NCBI GenBank assembly: GCA_947685225.1
Contig: CANTUV010000008.1
Coordinates: 43,893,501-43,957,500, forward strand
Length of the DNA stretch: 64,000 nucleotides
Direction: 5' to 3'
Source: Garcia nutans
Lineage: Eukaryota > Streptophyta > Magnoliopsida > Malpighiales > Euphorbiaceae
A program made the translations under genes and the position numbers. Below, piece after piece: positions 1-11,496 of this stretch. Each line of letters opens with the position of its first letter. Position 1 is the stretch's first letter. The notes beneath the pieces are model-generated. The model did not search any database. It was not told the DNA's origin and was given only the letters and a program-made list of their open reading frames with translations.

Positions 1-65
1 CATCTTTGTAAATGGATCTTCATCCTTGGAGATTGGGTCTTCTTTGTTCTTTGAAGATGGGAGTG
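1..65. repeat. end of a tandem repeat in the 3' UTR of Tat-2
   Basis: About one and a half units of a repeat with the core GGATCTTCATCCTTGGAGA followed by GGGTCTTC. The same unit forms an array at 58580-58890 and a short run at 33600-33720. In both of those places it lies between the 3' LTR and the coding part of a Tat element. This suggests that the 3' LTR of the element occupying 1-17996 lies just left of the window. Confidence 0.55.
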
Positions 66-400
66 ACATGGCCAGTGGCTTGGCCGTGTCTCCTGGGTGT
101 GTCAGCTTCTGTGTCATTTCTTTGGTTCTTCTTGACTTTGCCCCTTAGGAGAGACACGGCGAGTGGCTTGGTCGTGTTGCCTTCCAGTGTCACCTACTGT
201 TTCTTTTCTTTCTTTGCTTGGTCCTTTAGGTGAGACAAGGCCAGTGGCTTGGCCATGTCGCCTGCCCGTGTCATGTTCTGCCAAAATTTCTTTTGAGGTG
301 ACACAGCCAAGCTCGATTTGGCTTGGCCATGTCTTGCTTGATTCATGCTCTTCTTTCCTTGTTTTGATCTTCTAAGGGGGTTTTTGCACTTTAACCCCTT
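66..400. repeat. degenerate tandem array with GACACGGCC/GGCCATGTC cores
   Basis: Three to four diverged units of roughly 80 bp, each pairing a GA(C/G)A(C/T)GGCC core with a TTGGCC(A/G)TGTC core, separated by pyrimidine-rich sequence. The array at 52250-52720 has the same cores on the other strand. No coding sense is evident; short open frames through it are incidental. Confidence 0.6.
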
Positions 401-450
401 TTTCATTGCAACTGCTTTTCCTTTCTTTGATTCTTTAATGATTGTTGCAG

Positions 451-962
451 GTTGTTGGCTCGATTGATCATGAGGCTGACCTTCCTTAGATATTCCATCT
501 CATCTGCAGAGTATTGATATGAACTACCTAGTACATTCCTTATTTCATAATAATTTATGCTATATGTATGCATGATTATGTATGCTCTTACCTTTTATCC
601 TTCTTGGCTCACAACAGATGCTTGAAGAACAGAAAAGGAAACTTCAAGAAGAGTTGGCTGCAAGTCATCAGCAGGCTTCTCATTTTGAAAGTTTATATCA
701 TCAATCCGAACAAAATTTCTGAGACTTCCAATTTCAGGGAATGAGGGATCCCAGTGCTTCTTCATCGAGAGGCCCCCAGACTGATGAAATCGAGATCCTT
801 TCGTCTGCTTTTGATGAAGACCATGACAAATCGGAACTCCAAGGCAATAGGGATTTTAGTGCTTCTGCTTCGGGTGATCCCAGGACGAGTAATTTGCCCC
901 CTCCTCCAATAGGCAACGACTTTTTCAGGTCTTTATTTGGTGACCTACCACCACCCTCTTAG
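451..962 (+). pseudogene. 3' end of a plant-mobile-domain (PMD) accessory gene, decayed
   Basis: Two exon remnants matching the end of the PMD gene on the other strand at 20363-20842. The first starts after the acceptor TTGCAG (to 450) and soon meets a stop. The second starts after ACAACAG (to 617), opens with MLEEQKRKLQEELAAS, a probable coiled coil, and ends in a proline-rich LPPPS tail with a stop at 960-962. A TGA at 720-722 interrupts it where the other copy reads FRDF, so a CGA to TGA change is likely. The other copy has a stop at a different, nearby codon, so the two decayed independently. An AATAAA lies at 1004-1009. I infer this is an antisense accessory gene of a Tat retrotransposon; its function is unknown. 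Confidence 0.6.
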
Positions 963-1386
963 TGATATGTAAACATTGTAGCAATTGTAAAACATTGTAC
1001 AATAATAAAAACTATACAATTTTCCTCTTTACTGTAATCCTTCTCTTCCCCTTTTTTCTTTTCTTTTTTTATTTTTCATTATTTTTCGTTACTGCCAATT
1101 TTTTATTTATTTATTTATTTATTTTAATTATAGTACATCATAATTAATATCCACTTCTTTTGTTAAACCAAATCCAACGTGGAAAAAGAAATTGTGACCA
1201 CTTCCTTTCCTTATGCCATATGGTCTTATCCTTTCCCATCATCTTTTCCATTTCACTTTTGGAAAAAGTTTATTTTCTTCTATATAAATCACCTTGCATG
1301 CCCCTTTTAGTACAAAAACCAAAATTCTTTTCCCTTTCAACGTCAAGACCCTTTTAACAATTTTGGTTCTCCTTTATTCATTAATC
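963..1386 (+). promoter_or_regulatory. intergenic spacer: PMD poly(A) region and DUF7745-like promoter
   Basis: Between the two accessory genes. It begins with AATAAA at 1004-1009 and a T-rich run, and ends with a TATA box, TATATAAATCAC (1281-1292), about 105 bp before the ATG at 1387. The same 12-mer lies at the same place before the related gene on the other strand (19974-19985). No other gene is seen here. Confidence 0.55.
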
Positions 1387-2436
1387 ATGACCGAGCACCA
1401 TTTAAAGAACATAAAAAATTCTATTTAAGAATATGGATGCCATCCATTGGAAGCAAATTTCATGGTCAAAGCTTGATGTTTTAAAATGTTTTCAAAATGT
1501 CAAATTGGACCACTCCTTCTTACATGCCGTGGCTTCCTTGTGGGATACGAATTCTAGGGTATTTAGAATTAATGACTTTGAAATATGTCCCTTGATTGAA
1601 GAATTTGAAGCCATCCTTGGACATCCAAATAATCGACAAATGGCATTACCCACATTGATTTCCAAGAATCAACAGAAGATGCAGATGTTATTTCAAATTC
1701 CAAAAGGTGAAAAAAAAATTCTACTTGCTCCTTTGATTGACTTTTGTTCCTCTCATTTGGCTCCTACTAAGGCATGGGGACGCATGCTTTGTCTTTGCTT
1801 GCTCAGCCAATTCTTGCTTGTTTCTTCTGACGGCGATATTCACCCACGAGTATTGGATATCATGGATCAAATGGAAGGAGGCTTGTCGCCGATACTTGTG
1901 ATTTTAGCCGAGACCTTAGTTGGATTAGACCGATTTAAATCGGGATTGTCAAAGAGACTGTCTGGGAGTCCGTTGCTGCTTCAGGTAATTACCTAAACTG
2001 CCCTTTCAAGTTTTTTATTTAGGTTTTCTTTTTTTTATATATATATATATTTTATTGCTCTAACTTTTGCCTAGTCCGCCCATGCGAGTTTTCGGAACTA
2101 GCGAGCTGTCCTAATTTTTGCCTAAGCTGCCCTTACGGGTTTTCAACTTAGCGAACAATTTTTTTTTTAACTTAACTCTTTCTTCACAGATTTGGCTTCA
2201 GGAGCGTCTCTGTTTGCTTGATACTCCCTCCATGGATTTTGCCAGATACCTGCCACATCATCATTCTGCTAGGAAGCTCCTCCATCCTGCTTCTTCATAT
2301 GCTGACTGGGTCGACTGGATCCACTCAAGCTCTGAAGTCAATGTCCGTTGGTTGGTACCTTGGTGGAAGATTTCTCGTATCACCATGCGGACATACTTGA
2401 TGTACGTTCCCCTTGCTGCTCTTTGTCAAGGTACAT
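1387..2436 (+). pseudogene. DUF7745-like accessory gene, split by Tekay-1
   Basis: Probable start ATG at 1387 (MTEHHLKNIKN). A 1-nt shift near 1415 relative to the other copy moves the frame to that of 1433. Exon 1 (to 1984) has motifs typical of plant DUF7745 proteins: WD-x(5)-FRINDFEICP-x-IEEF, then PLIDFCSSHL, then ILAETLVGLDRF and GSPLLLQ. The intron 1985-2189 is phase 0 (CAG|GTAATT...TTCACAG|ATTTGG). Exon 2 (2190 onward) reads IWLQERLCLLDTPSMDF and continues to LAALCQGT, where Tekay-1 is inserted at 2436/2437. The copy at 18482-19829 continues in frame past this point, so the hit is in an exon. The orientation is opposite to the Tat-2 gag, as expected for an antisense extra gene. Function unknown. 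Confidence 0.6.
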
Positions 2437-2799
2437 TGTAACACCCCTATACCCCGTATACGTACACAGCATGCTATTATGATCGTAATATACGTATACT
2501 GAATATAGGAATGCCACTGTTTATTAAACAAACGACTCACATATTTTGAAATAACATAAGCAAACTCAAAACATTTAAGTTATATCATAAAATACAGTAG
2601 ATAAAACGTTTATTTTAAAACGCAGCGGAAAATATAACAAATATTTACAAATACATATACTTCAAAACTCAAGTTTTACAAAACATAAAATATATACATG
2701 TTTGGCAGTATGCCTTTGATCTTTAAGCTCCACTATCAACACCTCAAAATCTAGACTCGACTCGGCCTAGAGGAATCTTCCGGTTCTTCTCTGTCACCT

Positions 2800-2837
2800 G
2801 CGCGATGAACCACAATCGCGCTAAGCCAACGGCTTAG
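2800..2837. promoter_or_regulatory. paired hairpin in Tekay-1 LTR
   Basis: Two adjacent inverted repeats: CGCGAT (2801-2806) with ATCGCG (2815-2820), and CTAAGCC (2821-2827) with GGCTTAG (2831-2837) around a 3-nt loop. The stems are identical in the Tekay-2 LTR while the loops differ. The second stem persists in altered form in two further LTRs, which suggests selection on structure. Confidence 0.6.
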
Positions 2838-3086
2838 TGGTACAAACTACAATAATATTATACTATAATGAAATGCAAATGTCATACTTTCAAACATATA
2901 AACAATTCTCAAGAATCTCATTATTTATTTATTTCATCATTCATAAATCACATTGAAAACAAAGACAAACATGGGCCCTAAAAGAAACTAATATGTTATT
3001 CAAAGTTCAGAGTTACTGCTTTGGTCCATAATCATAATCATCAAGCCCGTAGGCGATACATATATATATCTCTATCCATGGATAGT

Positions 3087-3235
3087 GTAACAGACCCAGT
3101 CTCTTGGACCTCAACCCGACAAAACCCGAGGAAATCCTCAACCCGGCAAGATTGTTACCTGTAACAAACCCAGTCTCTTGGACCTCAACCCGGCAAAACT
3201 CGAGGAAATCCTCAACCCGGCAAGACCGTTACTAT
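3087..3235. repeat. two-copy tandem duplication in Tekay-1 LTR
   Basis: Two units of about 75 bp, each with CAGTCTCTTGGACCTCAACC and a GGAAATCCTCAACCCGGCAAG-like half. The duplication is present in both Tekay-1 LTRs (right copy near 10529-10677), so it predates the insertion. Confidence 0.75.
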
Positions 3236-4903
3236 AATTCACATTTATCAACTGGAATCGGCTTACGACTCGATCTTTTCACCTATCCAGTACTTTATAG
3301 GCATGCCGCCAGACCCAGAACTCTGAAGGTTGAATAACACTTTAGATACACAATCTTTTCATTTATATCTTTATACATTTCTTTCTCAGTTCATTTCTCA
3401 TTTCATTTTCATAATCAAAATAGGCAGCCATGCCTCAATAATCTCATTTGCAACATTATAGCCAACAACCATGGCTTCATATCTCATCAAGATAATATAC
3501 AATATCAATTGCATTAACACCATCATCATAGCCAATCAAATTGGTTTTATATCTCATTATTCAAGTGTACACAACCAATTGCATTAACATACATTTCATA
3601 TTTCATCATATCATCAAATGTTTTAACCATATAGTCAATTACTTAACATATGTTTAATCAAATGTGTTAAGTATCAAATCATGTAAGAGTATGCAACAAT
3701 GTAGTTTGTACTAACCTCAAGAGTAACTCACACCAATCTATACACTTCCTCTTCCAAGAATCCTCAACACTAGGATTAGAGCAACTCAACTCTCTTCAAA
3801 ACCTAAACCAAAGGTGATTATACACATGAGATACTATGGATAAAAACCAACTAGGGCAAACTCTACACATGACACGCTCAACAACACGAGCGTGTACCTG
3901 ACCGTGCCCTAAAGCCACAACACAGAAGCTTTGACACGCTCAGAACCACGGGCGTGTCACTGAACGTTTAATACATTCTGTCTCACAGAAACAATTACAC
4001 GTCTAACAACACGGGCGTGCTCATGGCCGTGTCAATCCTCCCTCAACACAGTAGCTATGACACGCTCAGTGACATGGGCGTGTCACTGCTCGTGTCACTC
4101 ATCCAAGAAACAGAACCATTGACATGCCTAAAGACCTGGCCATGCTAATGGGCATGTCAGGCCAAAAATGCAGATTCCAGCCACAATAACAACATATCCA
4201 GCAAACCACTTACTTCCACCATTTTCCACTTCAAACAAACTTAATTAAATACACCCATAAACCAACATAACTTGCATAAACCCTAAAACAACTCAAAACA
4301 TACATCAGCCACAAATCATAATCATCATCACAACTACAACACTTTCTTTTCCAACAAACTCACTCTTTCCTTCAATCAAACCGCAAAATCCAAAATCAAT
4401 TGAACCAAACACTCTTAAACACACTACAATCAAACAAAATCTCACTATCTTAAATCAACAATCAACCTCAATTTCAACTCAAAATAAAACAAGGAGATCA
4501 AGAGGAAACTTACCAAAGTTGATGAAACTTCTCAAATTTCCAACTTAATCACTTGAGTCTTCCTTCAATTTGATCTTGGAAACAAAACTCTCTCTTTCTC
4601 TCTAGCTTGAAGAGTGCTGGCCAAACCACAAAGAAAGAAGAAGAAAATGAAAAAGAAGAAGAAGCAAAGTTAAATATCTAGTCTCCACTCAAATCTCCAC
4701 CTAGCAATATCATTAAAATAATCAAATAATTCTCTTCCATTCATTTTACTTTTCCCATTTTCCATTAATTAAATTAAATTAAAATAACTAAATATCTTCT
4801 TCCACTTCCACTAACTCAATTTCCAAATATTTAATTCCATTTCCAATTAATTCAAAATAATTAAATAGCTTCCTTTGACTTTCATCTCTTTGACTTGTAT
4901 ATG

Positions 4904-4913
4904 TTTTATATAT
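4904..4913 (-). promoter_or_regulatory. TATA-like box of Tekay-1 3' LTR
   Basis: ATATATAAAA on the minus strand, about 125 bp inside the sense 5' end of the LTR. Tekay-2 has ATATATATAA in a similar place. Assigned by position and composition only. Confidence 0.4.
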
Positions 4914-5039
4914 CTCAATACATACAACATATACACTCTCCTCATTACCTCTTTTCTCTTCCCACAAAAACAAATACACTTAATCCAAATACAACAATAA
5001 TTAATCCAAAACTTTTAGGGTATACTTTGGGATATTACA

Positions 5040-5057
5040 ATTCTCCCCCTCTAAAAA
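5040..5057 (-). other. polypurine tract of Tekay-1
   Basis: The minus strand reads TTTTTAGAGGGGGAGAAT directly before the 3' LTR, the normal place for plus-strand DNA priming. The same tract precedes the Tekay-2 3' LTR. Confidence 0.85.
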
Positions 5058-5085
5058 GAAATTTCGTCCTCGAAATTACCTGATA

Positions 5086-6209
5086 TTAAGTCTGAAACAG
5101 TTGAGGATACTGATCTCGCATCGCTTGCTCATTCTCCCAAGTTGATCCTTCTCTACCATGATTCTTCCAAAGAACCTTTACAATTGGCACTTTCTTATGT
5201 CTCAACTCTTTCATTCCATAAGCCAAAATAGCAACTGGTTCTTCTTCAAATGTCATATCCGGACTCACCTCAATAGATTCAACTGGTAAAATATGATATG
5301 GATCTGATCTATACGTTCGCAACATAGAAACATGGAAGACATTATGGATTCTATCCAATTCAGGCGGCAAAGCAAGACGATAAGCAACTGGTCCAACTCT
5401 TTCTAATATATCATAAGGTCCAATTAAACGAGGACTCAGTTTTCCTTTACGACCAAATCTTAAAATCTTTTTCCAAGGAGACACTTTCAAAAATACTTTA
5501 TCTCCAATATCAAACTCTATGTCTCTCCTCTTCAAATCTGAATAAGATTTCTGTCGGTCTGAAGCTGCTTTTAACCGATCCCAAATTATCTTTACTTTCT
5601 CTTCAGTCTCTTTAACCAAACCAGGACCAATCAATTTGCCTTCTCCAAGTTCATTCCAACATAAAGGCGTCCTACATCTTCTACCATACAATGCTTCAAA
5701 TGGTGCCATTCCAATACTGGATTGATGACTGTTGTTATAAGCAAATTCCACAAGTGGCAAAAGTCTGTCCCAACTTCCAGAGAAATCAATGACACAACTT
5801 CTCAACATATCCTCAATAATCTGTATCACTCTCTCTGACTGCCCATCTGTCTACGGATGAAAAGCAGTGCTAAAGTGCAATCGAGAACCCAATGCACTAT
5901 GCAAACTCTTCCAAAACCTTGAAGTAAACCGGGGATCTCGATCAGACACTAAAGAAATTGGGACTCCATGCAACTTTACTATCTCACTGATATACAACTC
6001 GGCTAACTTTTCCAGAGAATAATCCATTCTAACTGGAAGAAAATGAGTTTCTTTGTCAACCGATCAACAATTATCCAAATAGCATCATGCTTCTTCTGAG
6101 TCAATGGCAAACCAGTCACAAAATCCATTGTCACTCGCTCCCATTTCCATTCAGGCACCGATAAAGGTTGAAGCAACCCTGTTGGAACTTGGTGCTCAGC
6201 TTTCACCCT
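5086..6209 (-). pseudogene. Tekay-1 integrase with chromodomain, decayed
   Basis: C-terminal part of the polyprotein. The zinc-binding HHCC region ends upstream at KCLTC and is followed by a stop where Tekay-2 has Gln. The first catalytic Asp is in VTMDFVTGLPL. A 1-nt deletion near 6043 shifts the frame. The second Asp (SDRDPRF) is still visible between the open pieces. A TAG replaces Gln in the HPQTDGQSE motif near 5853. The last piece (5086-5829) carries YNNSHQSSIGMAPFEALYG, the GPY-type region (LIGPYDIL) and a C-terminal chromodomain (VPIVKVLWKNH, STWENE). In chromoviruses the chromodomain steers integration toward modified chromatin. This copy cannot make an active enzyme. Confidence 0.88.
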
Positions 6210-8069
6210 CTAACAAGTGAGGCATTTGGATACAAACTCCGCTATATCTCTCTTCATACCTGACCACCAGTAATGCTGTTTCAAATCATGGTACATCTTA
6301 GTACTTCCAGGATGCATAGCAAAAACCGATTGATGTGCTTCTTCCAAAATAATCTTTCTCAAACTAGCATTATCAGGAACACACAACCTATCTTTAAACC
6401 ACAGACTACCATCACCTCTCACATGGAAATCTCGGCTCTTTCCATTATGACAATCTGACACAATCTTCTGAATTTTCTTATCAGCCAATTGAGCCTCTTT
6501 AATCTGATCCAACAATACTGGTCTCAATTGCAACTGAGCCAACAGTGCACCATCATCACATGATTTAAAATTATCACGCAAGGCTCTGAACTCAACAAGC
6601 AACGAGAGCGAATACACAGTCAAATTTTTCATAAACTTCCGACTCAAGGCATCAGCAACTACATTCGCCTTACCAGGATGATAGTCAATCAAGCAGTCGT
6701 AGTCTTTGATCAATTCTAACCATCGCCTTTACTGAAGATTCAGTTCCCTCTAAACACCCAAATATTTTAAACTTTTATGATCCATATAGATAAAACACTA
6801 TTCCCCATACAAATAGTGTCGCCAAATCTTCAAAGCAAACACTATAGATGCCAACTCTAAATCAGGCGTCGGATAATTAAGCTCATGCGGCTTCAACTGC
6901 TGAGAAGCATAAGCTAAAACTTTACCCTCTTGCATCAAAACACATCCTAAACCATTATGTGAAGCATCACTATAAATCACATATGGTTTATCTTCCATGA
7001 GTAAAGTAAGAACAGGCGCTTGAGTCAACATCTCTTTCAACTGCTCAAAGCTAGCTTGACACTGATCTGTCCACACAAATCTAACTCCCTTTCGAAGTAA
7101 TTTGGTGAGTGGAGTAGCTATTAAAGAAAAGCCTTTCACAAAGCGTTGATAATAGCCTGCCAAACCCAGAAAACTTCTAACTTTAGTCATTGACTTCGGT
7201 GGACTCCAATTCAAAATAGCTTCAACTTTACTTGGATCAACTCTAATACCATCTGCTGACACTATATGACCAAGAAAAGTTACTTGATCAAGCCAAAACT
7301 CACACTTCGACAGTTTAGCATAGAATTGCTTCTCTCTCAAGATCTGCAACACAATCCGCAAGTGCTTGTCATGCTCCTCTTCATTATGCGAATACACCAA
7401 AATATCATCAATGAAGACCACTACAAACTGATCTAGATAGGGTCTAAACACCCTATTCATCAAATCCATGAAAGCTGCAGGTGCATTCGTTAATCCAAAA
7501 GGCATCTCTAAGAACTCATAATGTCCATACATTGTGCGAAAAGCTATCTTAGGAACATCTTCAGCTCTAACCCTCAACTGATGGTACCCTGATCTCAAAT
7601 CAATCTTGGAAAACACTGCTGCTCCCTTCAATTGATCAAAGAGATCATCAATCCTAGGCAAAGGATACTTATTCTTGATAGTCACTTTGTTCAATTGCCT
7701 ATAATCAATGCATAACCTCAAAGTACCATCCTTCTTCTTCACAAACAACATAGGAGCTCCCCATGGAGAAACACTAGGGCGAATAAATCCTTTATTCAAC
7801 AACTCCTGCAACTGTACCTTTAACTCTCTCAACTCAGCAGGTGCCATTCGATAAGGAGTGATAGAGATGGGAGTGGTACCAGGCAAAAAATTGATACCAA
7901 ACTCAACCTCTCTCTCAGGGGGTAACCCTGGCAACTCCTCAGGAAACACATCCGAAAAATCTGCAACTATGGTTATACTATCAAGTTGAGAACCCACTAT
8001 TCTGGTATCCACAACATGAGCAAGATAAGCATCACACCCTTTCCCAATTAACCTTCTAGTTGTTACAGC
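6210..8069 (-). pseudogene. Tekay-1 reverse transcriptase and RNase H, decayed
   Basis: The RT core is largely open (6798-8012): LCIDYRQLNKVTIKNKYPLP, DLRSGYHQLRV, MPFGLTNAPAAF and the catalytic VFIDDILVYS. RNase H starts at YSDASHNGLGC and is broken by three stops around 6720-6797. It continues as IKDYDCLIDYHPGKANVVADALSRK to the integrase zinc region near 6210. A stop separates this piece from the protease piece at about 8069. The product would copy element RNA into DNA in virus-like particles, but this copy is inactive. Confidence 0.9.
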
Positions 8070-9712
8070 TTAAACAAACAAGGATGCAAGTTGTCTCTGC
8101 TCACTAAACACCATCACATTTCTACCATCACTGGTTCTCAAAGTAACACATTTCTTTTGACAATCTACCACAGCTCCATGTTTAGACAACCAATCCATGC
8201 CTAAGATCAAATCATACTCCTTAAAAGGCATTTCAATCAAATCACCCAAAAACTCCTCACCTTGTACCACAACTGCACTATCACGATGCACCTTACTCAC
8301 CACAACACTATGTCCTAAAGGATTTGTCACTAAGACATCAAATCCTAAGGACTCTGAATGCAATTCAGACACAGGCAATATGAATACACTTATGTATGAA
8401 TGAGTAGATCCTGGATCAATCAAAGCAAGAACTGAAATATCAAATAAAGAGAATGTACCTGCTATAACTGCTGAAGCATCCGGCTGCCTCTGCATCACAT
8501 AAACTCTCTGAGAAGATTCGGCCTCATCTGGCCTACTGCCTCCAGATGTTGATCCTCTTCTCTGACTAACCCCGGGTCGACCACCTCTACTGACACTGGG
8601 TCGAGAAGCTACAGTATTAGTCTGTCTATCATCCTGCATCTTAGGGCACTCTCTAATGAAATGGTTAGGCGATCCACATCTGAAACACCCAGCTGATCCA
8701 CCAATCTTCCAACAAACACCCCCATGAGTTCTACCACAATGAACACATACAGGTGGAGTAGACCTCTGAACCACTGGAGTCGGAGCACTAGCTATAGAAA
8801 TTGTAGGTCTCGATCTTTGCCTTTGATACTGAACTGACCTACCCGACTGTCTCTGGCTCCTACTGATTTTCGGAATAAAACTTCCTCGACCCCTCTTCAT
8901 AGACGAAGACCCTGCCTCAAATTGGGATCTTCTCACTCTGGTCTCCTCCTCAGTAGCAGCTGCTGCAATACCTTGTGCTCTCTCAACACTTCTAGCTGCT
9001 GCAACTAGCTGAGAGAAATCCTGGTACCGAGAACCAGCAACAATACACATAATAGAGGGCCTCAATCCCTCCTCAAATCTTCTACACTGGTCAATTTCAT
9101 CAGAGATAATCCCACCAGCATAGTGACTCAACTGGATAAACTCTATCTCATATTCTATTACCGTCTGGTTGTCTTGCTTCAAATTCAAGAATTCCATCAT
9201 CTTAATATCTTTATACTCCCTAGGAGTATATTTCTGCTCGAACTCCCTCAGAAAATCCCATAAGATAATGTAGGTGGATCATCCATGGCATGAGGAACCG
9301 TCTTCCACCAATCATAAGCATCCTTTTGCAATAAGGATCTAGCATAGTCAAAATTTTCATCTGGAGTAGCTTGCAACTGGATAAATATCCTGTGCACTTT
9401 ATCCAACCACTGCTCAGCTACTGCAGGATCTGTAGTGTCCAAGAAATCCTCAGCTCCATATTTTCTCAATTTATCATAGTGTCTCACCGACACTTGTGGC
9501 TGTGGTGGCGGTGGCAGCTGCACTGGAGCTCCCCTCAACAAATCTACCATATGCCTTAACCAACCCAGCGGTACATCATCAGCAGCTGATCTCCCTGGCA
9601 CAGGAGCAGCTGCCTCACTAACTCTATCAACTCTAGCTCCATCTCTACCCTCGTCAGGAGCTACACTCTCAGCACTACCTTCAACAGACTGACGTGACTG
9701 AGATGCCATCAC
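8070..9712 (-). pseudogene. Tekay-1 gag and protease, decayed
   Basis: Starts with MMASQSRQSVEGS at 9712. The gag core has VRHYDKLRKYGAEDFLDT and DAYDWWKTVPHAMD. A frameshift near 9250 separates it from MMEFLNLKQDNQTVIEYEIE. A CCHC zinc knuckle follows (CFRCGSPNHFIRECP), then the aspartic protease with active-site LIDPGSTHSYIS and the later LILGMDWL. Gag builds the particle and the protease cuts the polyprotein. The frameshift and the stop near 8069 make it non-functional. Confidence 0.9.
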
Positions 9713-9858
9713 TACCTATATCTGCAAACACAGCAGAATATACCTCAATAAGATCAAAGACTGCCATACTAAAACATGTATCTTATTTAAAAACCATATT
9801 TTAAAACTCAAAATTTCCTTTTTCTTACAATTGACCTAGGTTGAGAATCTCAAACCTA

Positions 9859-9871
9859 GGCTCTGATACAA
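9859..9871 (-). other. primer binding site of Tekay-1 (initiator-Met tRNA), one mismatch
   Basis: The minus strand reads TTGTATCAGAGCC, 7 nt inside the 5' LTR. Tekay-2 has the intact TGGTATCAGAGCC, complementary to the 3' end of plant initiator-Met tRNA. One base is mutated here. Confidence 0.8.
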
Positions 9872-9878
9872 AAATAAT

Positions 9879-11496
9879 TGTAACACCCCTATACCCCGTA
9901 TACGTACACAACATGCTATTACGATCGTAATATACGTATACTGAATATAGGAATGCCACTGTTTATTAAACAAACGACTCACATATTTTGAAATAACATA
10001 AGCAAACTCAAAACATTTAAGTTATATCATAAAATACAGTAGATAAAACGTTTATTTTAAAACGCAGCGGAAAATATAACAAATATTTACAAATACATAT
10101 ACTTCAAAACTCAAGTTTTACAAAACATAAAATATATACATGTTTGGCAGTATGCCTTTGATCTTTAAGCTCCACTATCAACACCTCAAAATCTAGACTC
10201 GACTCGGCCTAGAGGAATCTTCCGGTTCTTCTCTGTCACCTGCGCGATGAACCACAATCGCGCTAAGCCAACGGCTTAGTGGTACAAACTACAATAATAT
10301 TATACTATAATGAAATGCAAATGTCATACTTTCAAACATATAAACAATTATCAAGAATCTCATTATTTATTTATTTCATCATTCATAAATCACATTGAAA
10401 ACAAAGACAAACATGGGCCCTAAAAGAAACTAATATGTTATTCCAAGTTCAGAGTTACTGCTTTGGTCCATAATCATAATCATCAAGCCCGTAGGCGATA
10501 CATATATATATCTCTATCCATGGATAGTGTAACAGACCCAGTCTCTTGGACCTCAACTCGGCAAAACCCGAGGAAATCCTCAACTCCGCAAGATTGTTAC
10601 CTGTAACAGATCCAGTCTCTTGGACCTCAACCCGGCAAAACTCGAGGAAATCCTCAACTCGGTAAGACTGTTACTATAATTCACATTTATCAACTGGAAT
10701 CGGCTTACGACACAATCTTTTCACCTATCCAGTACTTTATAGGCATGCCGCCATACCCAGAACTCTGAAGGTTGAATAACACTTTAGATACACAATCTTT
10801 TCATTTATATCTTTATACATTTCTTTCTCAGTTCATTTCTCATTTCATTTTCATAATCAAAATAGGCAGCCATGCCTCAATCATCTCATTTGCAACATTA
10901 TAGCCAACAACCATGGCTTCATATCTTATCAAGATAATATACAATATCAATTGCATTAACACCATCATCATAGCCAATCACATTGGTTTTATATCTCATT
11001 ATTCAAGTGTACACAACCAATTGCATTAACATACATTTCATATTTCATCATATCATCAAATGTTTTAACCATATAGTCAATTACTTAACATATGTATAAT
11101 CAAATGTGTTAAGTATCAAATCATGTAAGAGTATGCAACAATGTAGTTTGTACTAACCTCAAGAGTAACTCACACCAATCTATACACTTCCTCTTCCAAG
11201 AATCCTCAACACTAGGATTAGAGCAACTCAACTCTCTTCAAAACCTAAACCAAAGGTGATTATACACATGAGATACTATGGATAAAAACCAACTAGGGCA
11301 AACTCTACACATGACACGCTCAACAACACGGGTGTGTACCTGACCGTACCCTAAAGCCACAACACAGAAGCTTTGACACGCTCAGAACCACGGGCGTGTC
11401 ACTGAACGTTCAATACATTCTATCTCACAGAAACATTTACACGTCCAACAACACGGGCGTGCTCATGGCCGTGTCAATCCTCCCTCAACACAGTAG
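9879..11496 (-). repeat. Tekay-1 5' LTR, truncated
   Basis: Matches 2437-4054 of the 3' LTR, including the paired hairpin at 10242-10279. Homology stops after CAGTAG at 11491-11496, where Tat-2 coding sequence begins. The missing 985 bp is the sense 5' part with the TATA-like box, so the element has no promoter of its own left. Confidence 0.9.

Larger units (their letters stand above)
2437..5039 (-). repeat. Tekay-1 3' LTR (2603 bp)
   Basis: Begins TGTAACACCC and ends GATATTACA, both TG/CA termini, and repeats at 9879-11496 with an offset of 7442. It contains a paired hairpin (2800-2837), a tandem duplication (3087-3235), several ACACGGGCGTGT-like palindromes (3880-4150) and a TATA-like box on the minus strand near its sense 5' end. 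Confidence 0.92.
2437..11496 (-). mobile_element. Tekay-1: chromovirus LTR retrotransposon, 5' LTR truncated
   Basis: Minus-strand Ty3/gypsy element: complete 3' LTR (2437-5039), polypurine tract, decayed gag-pol ending in a chromodomain, mutated initiator-Met primer site and a 5' LTR cut at 11496. Very long LTRs and the C-terminal chromodomain fit the Tekay/Del clade. By eye I count around 30 differences, mostly C/T, between the LTRs over the shared 1.6 kb, so it is clearly older than Tekay-2. It lies in the DUF7745-like exon, with tacat at 2432-2436 as the expected target duplication. The right-hand duplication was lost with the LTR end. Confidence 0.9.

Noticed and set aside
1433..2441. 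DUF7745-like gene as an ordinary host gene disrupted by a transposon
   Set aside because: A second copy lies in the same order next to a PMD gene inside a Tat element, and orientation relative to gag fits in both cases. A host origin long ago remains possible.
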